Assembly: GCA_018398805.1 (NCBI GenBank)
Contig: JAGFBZ010000712.1
Span: 186,001-250,000 of the forward strand
DNA length: 64,000 nt
Origin: Hirundichthys speculiger
Taxonomy: Eukaryota; Chordata; Actinopteri; Beloniformes; Exocoetidae
Direction of reading: 5' to 3'
The position numbers were made by a program, and so were the translations under genes. Shown here piece after piece: positions 10,701-20,862 of the stretch (within the stretch, counting starts at the first letter, position 1; every line of letters starts with the position of its first letter). The notes below the pieces were generated by a model. It worked only from the letters and a program-made list of their open reading frames with translations. It had not been told where the DNA came from and made no database searches.

Positions 10701-11267
10701 ACTGTGGAACATACAGTCAATTAATGATCTGCAGTATGAACTTGGCCTAAGTAGCTAACGTGATTAAAGCCAGCCATTGGTTATGCCAGGCATCAATCAA
10801 AATATTACACCCCTAATTGTATATGAAGGCCTGATGTAAAACATGACCAGGGGAGATCTATTTTGACCCCTAAAATACAGGAGATTGTTCTTACATTGTT
10901 TACAAAGACCACCATGACTGGCTGCGCTTGTAAGGGTCTGAGGATAAATATTAGCTTACTTCAGTGGTGCTAACAGCAGCAGTTATGTCATGTAGCCATA
11001 ATTTAGCTTGGAAGAGTCCTGAAATGAACTCTGGACTGGTCTGGTCCTTTCAGCTGGTGGGGCACCAGTCAGCACTGGTCTGAGCACATGGACCTCAGCT
11101 TCTGAAGCAGCTGCCAATTAGCCTCAATTAGTATTTGTCAAAGTCCGGGGGGGCATTATTTTTAGGGAGGGCGCATTTATTGGAGAAAATACGTCTTTTT
11201 AATATAATTTTACCTGATGGGGTAAATTAAAAAATGAATCTCTGTGCATGGACCTGAACTCTAGATG
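10701..11267. other. No gene recognised
   Basis: Fragmentary similarity to the distal part of family R may continue here. No coding signal. Confidence 0.4.
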
Positions 11268-11400
11268 TGGAAAACCAAAAGTGCTTTGTCATACCAGACT
11301 GCAGACAGGCTCTTTATTTCTGCTGTGAAGTTGGTCATCTTCACATAAAGGTCAATGGAGACTGGCTCACTTCCTCAGTCCAGGAAGGCCCTCCCTCCTG
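11268..11400 (-). repeat. Family R fragment, minus orientation
   Basis: CTTTATTTCTGCTGTGAAGT and AGGTCAATGGAGA are the reverse complement of the family R core. The outer part is degraded. Confidence 0.5.
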
Positions 11401-11925
11401 GACTGTGCATGTTTCGCAGGCTGGATGTAAACCCTCGGGTTCAAAGCTTGTAGGTTGCTAACACGATTAGCAACAATGCTTTTGGGAAACATCTTTGCCT
11501 CCGGTCGGAGTGTTGATTTGTCCCTCGAGACCAGGCCTGCTGTGCTCCCCTGCTGTGACCACAACCCTGAGACGGGTCAGGATGTCGGCTGGATGGATGA
11601 AAGAACGAGTTGTGAAAGTCCTCATGTCCCCCGTGTGTCCCTGTCTCACTGCTTCCAGTAAATAACCAGAACAAGATGACAGCTGTCTTTGGAAACTCTT
11701 ATTCTGAATTCATCTTTTCCAGTGTGACAAAAAAGAAAACAAAAATCTACATGGAAAAGGGAGTGAGAGAGAAGAGAGTGATGGCATCATTCCATCCACA
11801 ACAACGCCCCCTCCAGCCCCCACCGTCCACAGGGATGACTGAAACCCTTTTAAGCTCCCTCTCTCCTTCTCCGTCCCTTCATCATGTCTGTCCTTTTTTT
11901 TGCTATCTCCCCCTCTCTCCGTCAC
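11401..11925. other. No gene recognised
   Basis: Overlapping short open frames occur on both strands, with no domain, start context or splice pattern. I do not support a gene. Confidence 0.45.
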
Positions 11926-12010
11926 CCTATCAGCCTCTGCAGTCGATAGGGCCATTAGTAAATAACAGATACATAATTTATTAAATATCCTTAGATACAT
12001 ATTTCAGCAT
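11926..12010. other. Candidate conserved non-coding element
   Basis: This is AT-rich but not simple sequence, with GGGCCATTAGTAAATAAC, ATACATAATTTATTAAATA and CATCAAATTACCAGG in close succession. It matches no repeat in the window. The density of TAAT/ATTA cores is enhancer-like. Inference only. Confidence 0.3.
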
Positions 12011-12634
12011 CAAATTACCAGGCAGTGTGGAGGAGGGGGGAGGCAGAGGAGGTGGGAGGAGGATGGAGGAGGACAGAGGGCCGTGGATGAGTCGAAGCCT
12101 GTGTCACTGACTCATTTACTGCGATGTTTGAAATTAAAGATGGAATTTACAGACTGGACGCACAGCAGCAGAGTTCATTCAGAGCCATTACAGCCATTTC
12201 CAGAAGACCATCTCTGTAAACACAGCATGCTGAGGTGTTCGGGGTCCCGGCTGGTGTGACAAAACTGGACAGCAGAGGACTGGAAATGATGCTGCCTGGT
12301 CCAATGAGTCTTGATTTCTGCTGCTACACTATGGAGTAAGATCGCTGTCAAAAAGATGTGTCCATGTTATAAGCATTCGTATTTGTAATGATAAACATTT
12401 GTGTGTAAATAAAAAAGTTGTACCCAAAATTCTGCTGTCACACACATGAGTCTGATAAATTATTAGGGTTAGGATTTGTTTTATGTGAGTGCAAAGTCTT
12501 GTGAATACAACTCTAATTTCTACGACTACAAGTCTTCACTGTGAACACGAATTCAAGTTTGTGGGTACGAGTTGAAAAACTGTTGAAATGACGTCACAGG
12601 CAGGTCACAGGGGAAAGCAATCGAACCCCGAAAA

Positions 12635-12706
12635 ATGCACCAAAGGATAGCTGAAAACATGGACACCGTCGGGGAAGCATCATCATTATCATCATCATCA
12701 TCACAG
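12635..12706 (+). CDS. Putative first coding exon, left arm of foldback
   Basis: A 72-bp frame starts at ATG and reads MHQRIAENMDTVGEASS followed by a serine run ending in Q. It stops exactly at a good donor site (CACAG then GTAAAG). About 65 bp downstream a pyrimidine-rich stretch ending TTTGCAG (12766-12772) could be the acceptor for a second exon that stays open to a TGA at 12845. I do not recognise the protein. It is probably the N-terminus left from the parent transposon's own gene. An upstream TGACGTCA-type site at about 12589 (AAATGACGTCACAGG) could be a promoter element. Confidence 0.35.
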
Positions 12707-13411
12707 GTAAAGTAAATAGCACATCCAACATTTATTTATTTTTTCATCAGCTACGTGGATCTTACTTTGCAGGGATAAAAGACACTCCACAACTTCAGCT
12801 GGGATGTTTAAAGTACTGGAGGCAGCCGTCACAATGAATGTTTCTTGATTTACAATGTATTGTAAATAGTCCAAATTTAAGTGTGGTTGATTCAACACAA
12901 CTTGATTTCAGACGTTCCAATAACCGAGCAGCTACTGGTCCCTGTAAACAAGAAGTTTGCTGCATTAGGCTAAATGCCACTGTTAACATAGTCATTTACC
13001 AACATACAGTACTCTATCCCACATAGGCTGGACAGACATAAAAAATAATTTTGTATTTTTAGCAAAATAATGTATGCCAATCAATAGCATGCAAGTTAAT
13101 ACAACAAATATCAATTATTAAATTATTAATTAATATTACTAGTCTGGACCCATGCAAACCACACTTGTGTGTCTGATCTCAGATATACATGTATATAATA
13201 AATAAATTCTGGATTGATACTAAACTGCTGTCAGGACTCTGACTAATTCTATTGTTTGGTTACACAAGCAGTAACTGACATGTGGTTAGCTTGTAAGCTA
13301 AAGCAGAACATCTTAACGTCCATAAACTTCATATTATTTAAAACAGTACAATTTCATGAAATAAACAACTAAATAAAAATAAATAAATGTTGGATGTGTT
13401 ATTTACTTTAC

Positions 13412-13483
13412 CTGTGATGATGACGATGATGATGATGATGCTTCCCCGACGGTGTCCATGTTTTCAGCTATCCTTCGGCGCAT
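13412..13483 (-). CDS. Mirror copy of the putative first exon, right arm
   Basis: Read on the minus strand from ATG at 13483, the right arm gives MRRRIAENMDTVGEASS and a serine run, ending at the same CACAG/GTAAAG donor. It is the same length (24 codons) as the left-arm exon, with two residue changes near the start. The matching open frame in both arms suggests that coding sequence, not only terminal repeats, was captured in the inverted duplication. Function unknown. Confidence 0.35.
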
Positions 13484-13956
13484 TTTTCGGGGTTCGATTG
13501 CTTTCCCCTGTGACCTGCCTGTGACCTGCCTGTGACGTCATTTCAACAGTTTTTCGACTCGTACCCACAAACTTGAATTCGTGTTCACAGTGAAGACTCG
13601 TAGTCGTAGAAATTAGAGTTGTATTCACAAGACTTTGCACTCACAGCTTTTAGATTCATACTTACATAAAACCAATCCTAACCCTAATAATTTATCAGAC
13701 TCATGTGTGTGACAGCAGAATTTTGGGTACAACTTTTTTATTTACACACAAATGTTTATCATTACAAATACGAATGCTTATAACATGGACACATCTTTTT
13801 GACAGCGATCTTACTCCATACTACACTTGAATGACATGGACAAACCTGGTATAAAAACATGACAGCATGGATCCATCCTGTCTTGTATGAATTGTTCAGG
13901 TTGGTGGAGGTGGTATCATTATGTGGCAGATGGGTTCGTGCCACATGTTAGGTCCT

Positions 13957-13990
13957 ATGATAACCCCTAGCCCTAACCCTAACCCTAACA
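13957..13990. repeat. Short interstitial telomeric-type repeat
   Basis: Three CCCTAA-type units with variants at the left edge (ACCCCTAGCCCTAACCCTAA) sit inside the Tc1 relic where relatives have only a few bases. Confidence 0.7.
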
Positions 13991-14004
13991 GAGCATAGTT
14001 TAAA

Positions 14005-14385
14005 GCAGCACAGAGGGCTTTTGCAGTGTTTTGTGCTTTGGATTCCCTTATAGGTAGAAGATGATTTTAGTCCCTTTTACAGCGCTGTCTAAGGTTTACC
14101 TTGTTTGGTCTCTTCCTTGATCACTCTCTTAATTTCTTTTCCATCATTACTGTCTGGAGCATCTCTTCTGCCTTGAAGTTCACTGTAACTCTCTGAGCCA
14201 GTTTCATCATTGCTGAAACATGTCCTAGTACCATAAGTGCTCTGCAGTAATCTAGCCGGGACAAGCCGGGAAGTTGCCGATAGCTTGTACGGATGACCAG
14301 ATAATGCTTCATAAAAGTCAGCAAATATTTCTTTAAGTGAAATTGAAATTGATATTTTAACATGAACAAAAGTCTTTTGTTCTGC
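14005..14385. mobile_element. Small insertion flanked by TTTAAA
   Basis: The inserted segment begins GCAGCACAGA and ends TGTTCTGC, giving short imperfect inverted ends. It is flanked on both sides by TTTAAA (13999-14004 and 14386-14391). The outer flanks GAGCATAG and CACTGCGGCCTACC are contiguous in related Tc1 elements. TTAA duplication is the piggyBac signature, but no piggyBac transposase is present, so the class is inferred. Overlapping minus-strand frames inside it have no recognised domain. Confidence 0.55.
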
Positions 14386-14480
14386 TTTAAACACTGCGGC
14401 CTACCTATGTGTTGTTCCTGACCACGTTCATCACTCTATGACAATAATGTAGCATCTTCTGATGGCTCCTTCCACCGGAT

Positions 14481-15685
14481 CTCGTTCAAAAAGAGCAGCT
14501 GTTAACAGCTTTTCAACATGTACCAAGATCTCAAAGGATTTTTTTCAGTACCATAAAATCTATGCAGTTAAAGTATTTCTAAAACTCAGATTTCCTTTTG
14601 ATTCTTCCATCTCTTGATCCATTTTTCCTTCCCTTGTGAACGGGGCTCCCTATTTTCTCTGTAGTTGGGTTTCCTTATTGTAGGTTATTTAAAGTCTGTT
14701 GGCCCACAAACATTATACATATATACATTCTACTTTTTGTAGCTCCCATAAATAAATGAATAAGTCAGAAGACAAAGATAGTGTTCAACAACCAACTACT
14801 TGTCTGTGTATCCACTTATCTGTAAGCCAGTATTATTTCACACCTTCTTAGGTTTATGGTCAAGGTTGTCCCTGCTGGTTTTAAAGCACAACCACCTCAC
14901 CTTCTTGACTTCTCTGATGAGTCCTATAATGGCCCGAGTTGCTGTGTGGGTGTCTGTAGGCAGGTCAAGTTCATTCAAAGGAACACAGTCTGAAGATTAA
15001 ATACAGCAAGTGTCCATCGAATTAACATAAATGTGTTACATTTCCAATTTATTCTTGTGTTGAAAAACACCTGTTCTAAAGGTATGTGCATGTTGTTAAA
15101 GTAACAGTCCACTTAAAGCATTAGCGTTGTAAAGTCTGACAATAACAGCAATATTTGTATCACTCCTCATTTACACAAGCTCCACATGTGATTGTACCAA
15201 CAAAACGTTTGAGGCGTCTTTGATCTCGTTGTCAGATCACAGATCCAATGAGAGCACTTCCAAGTATTGTCTGTGCGTTCCAGAGTTTATGTGAAATTCA
15301 TGGGGTGATCGGCTCATCTAATGATGTATTTATCGTCATGTCATGTTATTATCTTTATATAAAGGATGAATGGTGTCAAACAAAATGGACTTTTCAACTG
15401 CTGAAATTGGTTTCTCCGAGTATGTTGGCAAGTTCTCTTCTGAAACCCCTGACTTTGTTCACCTGTGGCCTCTGGATTAATGTTGAGTTGAAGTTTGGAC
15501 CTGGTATTGTGTTTGAAAATTGACTGGATTCTCGATGCTGCTCTTGTGTCTGGACTGCTTCTGGCTCGACTGATTGTGCTCAAATTGATGGAGTTCATCC
15601 ACAGCAGAAAACCAGCCATCATGGAGCCTCTTTAGCCCTGTTTATGGTCCTTTGCATCAAAAAACATGCTGTCCATCTATATGAC
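14481..15685. other. No gene recognised
   Basis: Non-coding, AT-rich DNA. Short open frames near 15248-15622 on both strands overlap each other and show no domain. Confidence 0.5.
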
Positions 15686-16165
15686 CTATCCATCCATCCA
15701 TCCATCCATCCATCCATCCATCCATCCATCCATCCAGCCATCCAACCATCTATCCATCGACCCCAACCATCCAACCATCAGACCATCTATCCATCCACCC
15801 AACCATCCAACCATCAAACCATCCAACCACCAACCATCCATCCACCATCCATCCCCATCCAATCCATCCATCCATCCATCCATCCATCCATCCCATCCAA
15901 CCATCAAACCATCTATCTATCCACCCAACCATCCAGCCATCCATCCATCCAACCATCAAACCATATATCCATTAACCCAACCATCCATCCATCCATCCAT
16001 CCATCCATCCATCCATCCATCCATCCATCCATACAATCTATCCATCGACCCAACCATCCAACCATTAAACCATCTATCCATCCACCCAACCATCCAACCA
16101 TCAAACCATCTATCCATCAACTCAACCATCCATCCATCCATCCGTCCATCCATCCATCTATCATC
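15686..16165. repeat. Large (CATC)n array with higher-order variants
   Basis: About 480 bp of CCAT units alternate pure (CATC)n blocks with a longer variant module (CCATCCAACCATCAAACCAT). The modules repeat several times, so the array has higher-order structure. Open frames on both strands (Pro-Ser-Ile-His and Trp-Met-Asp-Gly repeats) come only from the 4-bp periodicity. Confidence 0.95.
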
Positions 16166-16262
16166 CATATTCTCTTCTTCCCATGCAGTTTCACAGGGGT
16201 CTGCTGAAGCCTAAAGGCAGGTGTAGTTCCTGCACATGCCAGCAGTTCATTGCAGGGCAAAA
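16166..16262 (-). mobile_element. Retroelement 3' end adjoining the CATC array
   Basis: TTTCACAGGGGTCTGCTGAA, AAGGCAGGTGTAGT and ATTGCAGGGC correspond in order, with decay, to a common fish non-LTR/SINE 3' region that normally runs into a GATG-type tail. The CATC array would be the expanded tail, with the element on the minus strand. A related block in plus orientation is at 60640-60760. Confidence 0.45.
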
Positions 16263-16459
16263 CGGAAAACCGACAAACAAAAAAGTCCACCGAAAAAAAC
16301 GACAGAAGCAGTGGATCTCACAAATGCAGAAAGGTAGTAAAATCCACTAATGGCCTCTTCCATAAACTCACGGATCATTGCACTCAGCGTTGCACCTCTG
16401 ACTTCCACTATGCAGGAGATGTTTTCTCCTTCACATACTAATATGTGAATATTTATTCA

Positions 16460-16735
16460 TATTTGATGCAGCTTAGATAAAAATCAATGAGGTAATCAAG
16501 CTGTCGCCATCAAAGCGCTGCTTCGGTGGCGTTTTGCATATTCACCGCCGCTCACATCATTAAAAACACATCCATCCACGCCATCGCCACCGACGCAGCC
16601 GTAATTAGTTTTTAAGCAAACATATTGAATGGTGTCACACACACTCGGGCGCACACACACACGTTCAACCGTGAGCATCTCTGCCCTGCAATAATGCTGA
16701 TTTGGTATATTTTTCATAAACATTTAAGGTGGAAA
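16460..16735. other. Candidate conserved non-coding element
   Basis: Non-repetitive sequence with CAATGAGGTAATCAAGC, GTTTTGCATATTCACC (an octamer-like core), GCCGTAATTAGTTTTTAAG and CAATAATGCTGATTTGG. No match to the window's repeat families and no coding frame. Enhancer-like by motif density only. Confidence 0.35.
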
Positions 16736-16929
16736 AGTGCCGTGTGGTCAGACAGGAATTGACAGGGAGCTGTTGCAATCAGTGCCTCCTGGAGGGACAA
16801 TACAACGTGAGCGTGGCAGAGGTCAGTCAAGGTCAGCAGCCAAACTGAGGTGGGATTCAAGAGTTGTGAGGCTTTTGGTTTTAAACATGTACTTTTTTGA
16901 AATGTTCATTCTGTTGCCAAGAGGCAACA

Positions 16930-17085
16930 TCTGGTTTTTTAAGCTGACACCAGTGTGGAAGTATGAACGTTGCAGTTCATCAAAAGAGCACCAAGTGTTT
17001 CTCCAAAAGTGGCTCGATCTCCACTTACCTCCATGTTAAAATACCCAACTTTACAGCTACTTACAGCCTGGTTTAAATAATGTGG
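16930..17085 (+). repeat. Family R fragment
   Basis: The blocks TGGCTCGATCTCCAC, CCTCCATGTTAAAATA, CAACTTTACAGC and ACAGCCTGGTTTAAA keep the family R order. Confidence 0.55.
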
Positions 17086-17663
17086 ACATATTTAGCGTTG
17101 TGGTAATGTACGCTTCTGTGTGGTCGATACATATGAGAGCTGTGTTCGGTTCATCATTTATACGTCTGTGTTGTTGTTTGTGTAATTTCACCACCAAAAC
17201 TAAAAAAAAGCAGCTTCTTTCTGGCAGTGCTGAGCTTCCTTTCGTATTAATTCTTCATGTAGCTCAGACAGCAATGGAACAAATAAAGAGTGTCATTCAT
17301 GAGTTGGTTATGGTAAATGTTGAGCATCCGTCATTTTTAATGACTTTGTTATAAACTATCGTTTCACCAGAAGAAGCAGTAGCATGAGACATGAAGAACA
17401 AATCTATTAAACAGGCCAGGTACATTTGTTGTGTCATGGAAATAAGCGTGTTGCGTGGAAGCAACATGTAGTTACATCTGGACGGAGGTGCACGTCAGGG
17501 TCCAGTGTAGCTAATACTGAAAAACTGCCCCCACAACGTAGCTGCGCTGTCCCTTCAACACATAAATCAAGCTTGAGTCTATGCTGGTTTGTTATTATTC
17601 AGAATCGGCTGGTGAAACGTCGTCACAGTTTGTCAGGGCAGAAACTGTCTTTCCGGGGCATTA
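17086..17663. other. No gene recognised
   Basis: No coding signal or recognised repeat. Confidence 0.45.
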
Positions 17664-18477
17664 ATTAGCAGCACGGGGGCTCCACAAGGCACTGTTCTGG
17701 CTCCACTCCTGTTCACATTGTACACAGCAGACTTTAAATACAACTCTGAGTCCTTCCACATCCAAAAATACTCGGATGACACTGCTATTGTGGCGTGTAT
17801 CAGGAATGATCAGGAATCTGAAGGCCATTCAGTGACTGGACTCATAATAACTGCCTCATACCGAACAACTCAAAGACAAAGGAAATGATACTGGATTTCC
17901 GAAGGTCCAAGCCCCCACTTCAGCCAGTGAACACTTGTGGGGTTTACAATGAGGTAGTGCCAACCTATAAATATCTAGGTGTACACCTGGTTGGACTGCT
18001 CCCTTAACACAGATGCTCTCTACAAAAAGGGGCAGAGCCACCTTTTCTTCTCGAGGAAGCTCAGATCTCAAAACATCTGCAATAAGATACTGAAGATGTT
18101 TTATCATTCTGTGGTGGAAAGTGCTTTGTTCTCTGCTGTAGTCTGCTGGGGAGGAAGTTTATGAGCAAAGCAGGCAAGAAGGCTGGATAAGATCGTGAAG
18201 AAGGCTGGCTCTGTGATGAGACTGTTGAGGCCATCCTGAACAATCTGGACCTCTTTATAACACATTTGAGCATCAAAAGAGCCATAGTTCCCATCACTTC
18301 CTCTCTCTTCACTGCAGGACGTAGAGATTTAGGAGGTCTTTTGTTCCTGCCGCAATCAGACTTTTTAATTCTTCTTTTTAATTTTTCATACTGTTTAAAT
18401 TCTTATTAATTGTGTTATTGATGAGCTGATAAGATTTTGAATTTCCCCCTTGCGGGATAAATAAAGTACATCTAATC
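17664..18477 (+). pseudogene. L2-type LINE reverse transcriptase, 3' part
   Basis: The reading begins STGAPQGTVLAPLLFTLYT and continues with KYSDDTAIVACI, where SDD holds the RT catalytic aspartates. It then shows a deletion, YKYLGVHL-like sequence split by a frameshift, TDALYKKGQSHLFF, KMFYHSVVESALF and AVVCWGGSL. This order is typical of L2/CR1-group (jockey superfamily) RTs. After the last codons a 3' UTR ends in TTTCCCCCTTGCGGGATAAA and the short direct repeat ATCTAATC, the tail type of fish L2. The 5' part, including the endonuclease, is missing and the frame is broken. Confidence 0.85.
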
Positions 18478-19073
18478 CAGTGCTTCTCAATTATTTCCTC
18501 CTGTGCCCACCCCCCTTTCCCCCAGGAAGGAAGAGGAAAACACCACCACGACTGCAAATAGTATCATTTGTCTATAAAACTGTTATAAATCCACCTCTGC
18601 ATAACACTGTATCCATATTAACATTAAAGGAAACAAAAAAGAAAGAAATATAGGTCAAATTATAACAAAGAATAACTTAACTAGGATTGTTTTTTAGTCA
18701 GTAAAGTGCTTCACCATCGTCATATTTCCTCATCTTAACTTTCTGGTGACTTTCGTTTGTCTCATTATCTCCATCTCTCTCCATCTTTCTTTTCGTTCCT
18801 GTTAAATATTTTTCATAGTGTCTCTTGAGGGTTTGTTGTGCTGTGTGTGAGCGCATGTCCGTGCAAAAAAAACCCGACACAATATTGCTAATACTCCCCC
18901 TACGCACACCATGACAATGAGAGCGCCACTGCCCCCTACTGAAATATATGTGCAATTACACTTTATTCCAGTACAACAAAAAGAAGCATGTTCCCCGAGG
19001 TCACACGCGCCCCCCCCTGGAATCGCCTTGCGCCCCCCCCAAGGGGTCCCCCCCGACTATTTGAGAAGGACTG
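18478..19073 (-). mobile_element. hAT element inserted in the L2 tail
   Basis: The ends are CAGTGCTTCTCAA and TTGAGAAGGACTG. The flanks are the same octamer ATCTAATC at 18470-18477 and 19074-19081, a perfect 8-bp target-site duplication made from the L2 tail repeat. A minus-strand frame (18955-18698) reads KRHYEKYLTGTKRKMER and KVKMRKYDDGEALY, which resembles the start of SCAND3/ZBED-like hAT transposases (normally RKYDxxYxxFGF). It is then lost. Runs of C at 18508 and 19009-19052 are typical of this element type's ends. Confidence 0.85.
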
Positions 19074-19081
19074 ATCTAATC

Positions 19082-19739
19082 TAATCCTCTATGAATGTAG
19101 TTTTGGAGGATTGAACCCATGAAGTATGATCAACAATGAAACACTTCATGTGGTCACAAGTGGATTTTAGTAACAGCATTTCAAACTGCAGCGTATATCG
19201 TGTGTGTGTGTGTAGGTGTGTGTGTGTAAGTGCCTTTGAAGTGGTTTCACTCAGACTCTGGTTGCTGATGGAAAACCTCTCATGTGTCAAAATGACCGCA
19301 TCACCTCTCACTGTCGGCCGCACACACACACTCACACACTCCCTCTGGCCTCAGCGCTCCCACAAAGCCACAATGCATCTTGGGAACCATTAAGGAAACC
19401 GGAGAGCACCGCAGTGGGCAGAGGACACAAACAGAGAGGAGGAGGGTGAGAGATTGAGACGGATGATAGAGAGGAGGACTCTCACCTCTCCGGACTGCTG
19501 TGTGACCTGTGATGGAGCGGCTGGTGATCTCCAGTGATCTGAATAAACTTCATAAAAATCATCTGATCGTGGTGCAATCAGGCAAATACAACCTCCCATG
19601 ATTCAGTAGCTTTTAGATTCACCTGTCGTAGAAATAAGATGAAGTAGTTCTTTTTCTTGTATTGTTTATCAGTCTCGTACATGGTTGTGGAGGAATCTTG
19701 GTCCGTTCACAACTTTTCAAGTCAGGTTGAGATGTAGAC
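19082..19739. other. No gene; (GT)n and (CA)n microsatellites
   Basis: GT repeat near 19200-19230 and a shorter CA tract near 19320. Nothing else is supportable. Confidence 0.5.
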
Positions 19740-19742
19740 TTT

Positions 19743-20264
19743 GGGTGAATTCCAATTCCTACCCTTAACCCTCAATCTCAACCCTCAATCTCAAAAATGT
19801 GCGCTCCTGAGAAGTGCAACTGCTGTCTCGATTATCAGAACGTCAAGTATCGCCCTAAATATTGAGATTCTTCAGCACCACCCTTGGGAGTAAGGGCTAC
19901 CCAGAAGGCATTGTGTGTTTTTGCCAAGACATCCTCAAAAGGGATGGTGAATGGCACTAGTCAATCTCATAAAAGATGCCCAAAGCCCATGCAAAGGAAA
20001 TCAGCAATGCAGACGGCATTGACGCTAAAATGTTGCCGTTGTCTTCTCTCTACTTTTTCTTCTTCTTCTCCTTCTTTGTTTTCTTGACAGACTGGGCATT
20101 GCTTTGGCGTAAGGCCCCCCCCCCCCCCCCCCCACCCCCCCCCCCCCCCGGTCTGTAGGTGTAACTGCACTCAAGCGGTGTCCCATTTCTAAGTCACAAG
20201 ATAGCGCTTACACTTACTTTCGAGGGTCAAAGATTGAGGGTTAAGGGGGAATTGGAATTCATCC
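19743..20264 (+). mobile_element. TIR MITE with AATTCCAATTC ends, copy 1
   Basis: The left end GGGTGAATTCCAATTCC and right end GGAATTGGAATTCATCC are inverted copies. Inside each end are repeats of CCCTCAATCTC. TTT flanks both ends (19740-19742, 20265-20267), giving a 3-bp duplication. Two more copies are at 45784-46507 and 46511-47041. A 3-bp duplication suggests PIF/Harbinger, not proven. The interior has a CT-rich stretch ending TTTCTTGACAG, followed by a C-run. Confidence 0.75.
20115..20149. repeat. 35-bp poly-C run
   Basis: Thirty-plus cytosines interrupted by a single A and lying inside the MITE above. The complementary strand can form G-quadruplex structure. The exact length may be a sequencing approximation. 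Confidence 0.8.
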
Positions 20265-20300
20265 TTTGACTAGGATATTTCAAACCATCCCTCCATACAT

Positions 20301-20361
20301 GCATCATCCATCCATCCATCCATCCATCCATCCATCCATCCATCCATCCATCCATCCATCC
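20301..20361 (-). repeat. (GATG)n tail of Rex3 copy
   Basis: About fifteen perfect CATC units on the plus strand at the 3' end of the minus-strand LINE. Confidence 0.9.
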
Positions 20362-20862
20362 ATTACCTTCAGCTCATCTGGATTCGGGTCACTGGGGGCA
20401 GCAGCCGAAGCAGAGACGTCCAGATCTATCTTTCACTGGATGTGGCCCAAACCAGCTCAACTGGCTCCTCTCAGTGTGGAGAAGCAGCAACGTTATTCTG
20501 AGACCCCCTCACAGACGACTCTAAGGGACCGTCCAGCAACCCTGTGAAGAATAAGTCATTTCAGAGACAATCTTACTCCTTCAGTCACTGCCTATAGCTG
20601 GTGACTGTAGACCGTAGGGAACAAAGATCAAGCGGTAAACGGAGTCTTGGCTTACACAATGAACCAGGTACAGCGTCAGTACTGCAGACCTGCACCGAAT
20701 CTGCCTGTTGATCACTTGCTCCATTCTTCCCTCCCTCATGAACTACAGTGGTGAACAACTGACCTGGAGACGGCATCCCGTTTTCTGGACTGAGAACCAT
20801 GGTCTCAGATTTGGTGGTGCTGATTCTCATCCCCACCGCTGCTGAAGGTTCCCACCCAGTGA

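Larger units (their letters stand above)
12330..13820. mobile_element. 1.49-kb foldback element with ~430-bp arms
   Basis: The outer ~430 bp at each end are inverted copies of each other. They begin TATGGAGTAAGATCGC and stay almost identical for the whole arm, differing by a few substitutions and two small indels, one of them a duplicated CAGGCAGGTCA word. The arms enclose about 620 bp of unique AT-rich spacer. A direct repeat CTACAC sits at 12324-12329 and 13821-13826, consistent with a 6-bp target-site duplication. Each arm holds a putative promoter and first exon (12635-12706 and its mirror 13412-13483). The near-identity of the arms indicates recent mobility or recent arm homogenisation. 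Confidence 0.85.
12180..14480 (+). pseudogene. Tc1-type transposase relic (lineage C), interrupted twice
   Basis: The pieces are 12180-12329, 13821-13997 and 14393-14480. The first has a block like CAGCCATTTCCAGAAGACCA and codes for the DWK/AWSNES-like region ending near TTGATTTCTGCTGC. The second continues with AGCATGGATCCATCCTG, then GTTGGTGGAGGTGGTAT. The third has CCTACCTATGTGTTGTTCC and ATCTTCTGATGGCT. In an intact relative these lie next to each other, so the intervening DNA was inserted later: a foldback element (12330-13820), a telomeric-type tract (13957-13990) and a TTAA-flanked element (14005-14385). Stops and deletions make it non-functional. Confidence 0.75.

Noticed and set aside
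15644..16214. Open frames of 180-plus codons across the CATC array
   Set aside because: Tetranucleotide repeats give open frames in several phases on both strands. There is no domain and no conservation signal.
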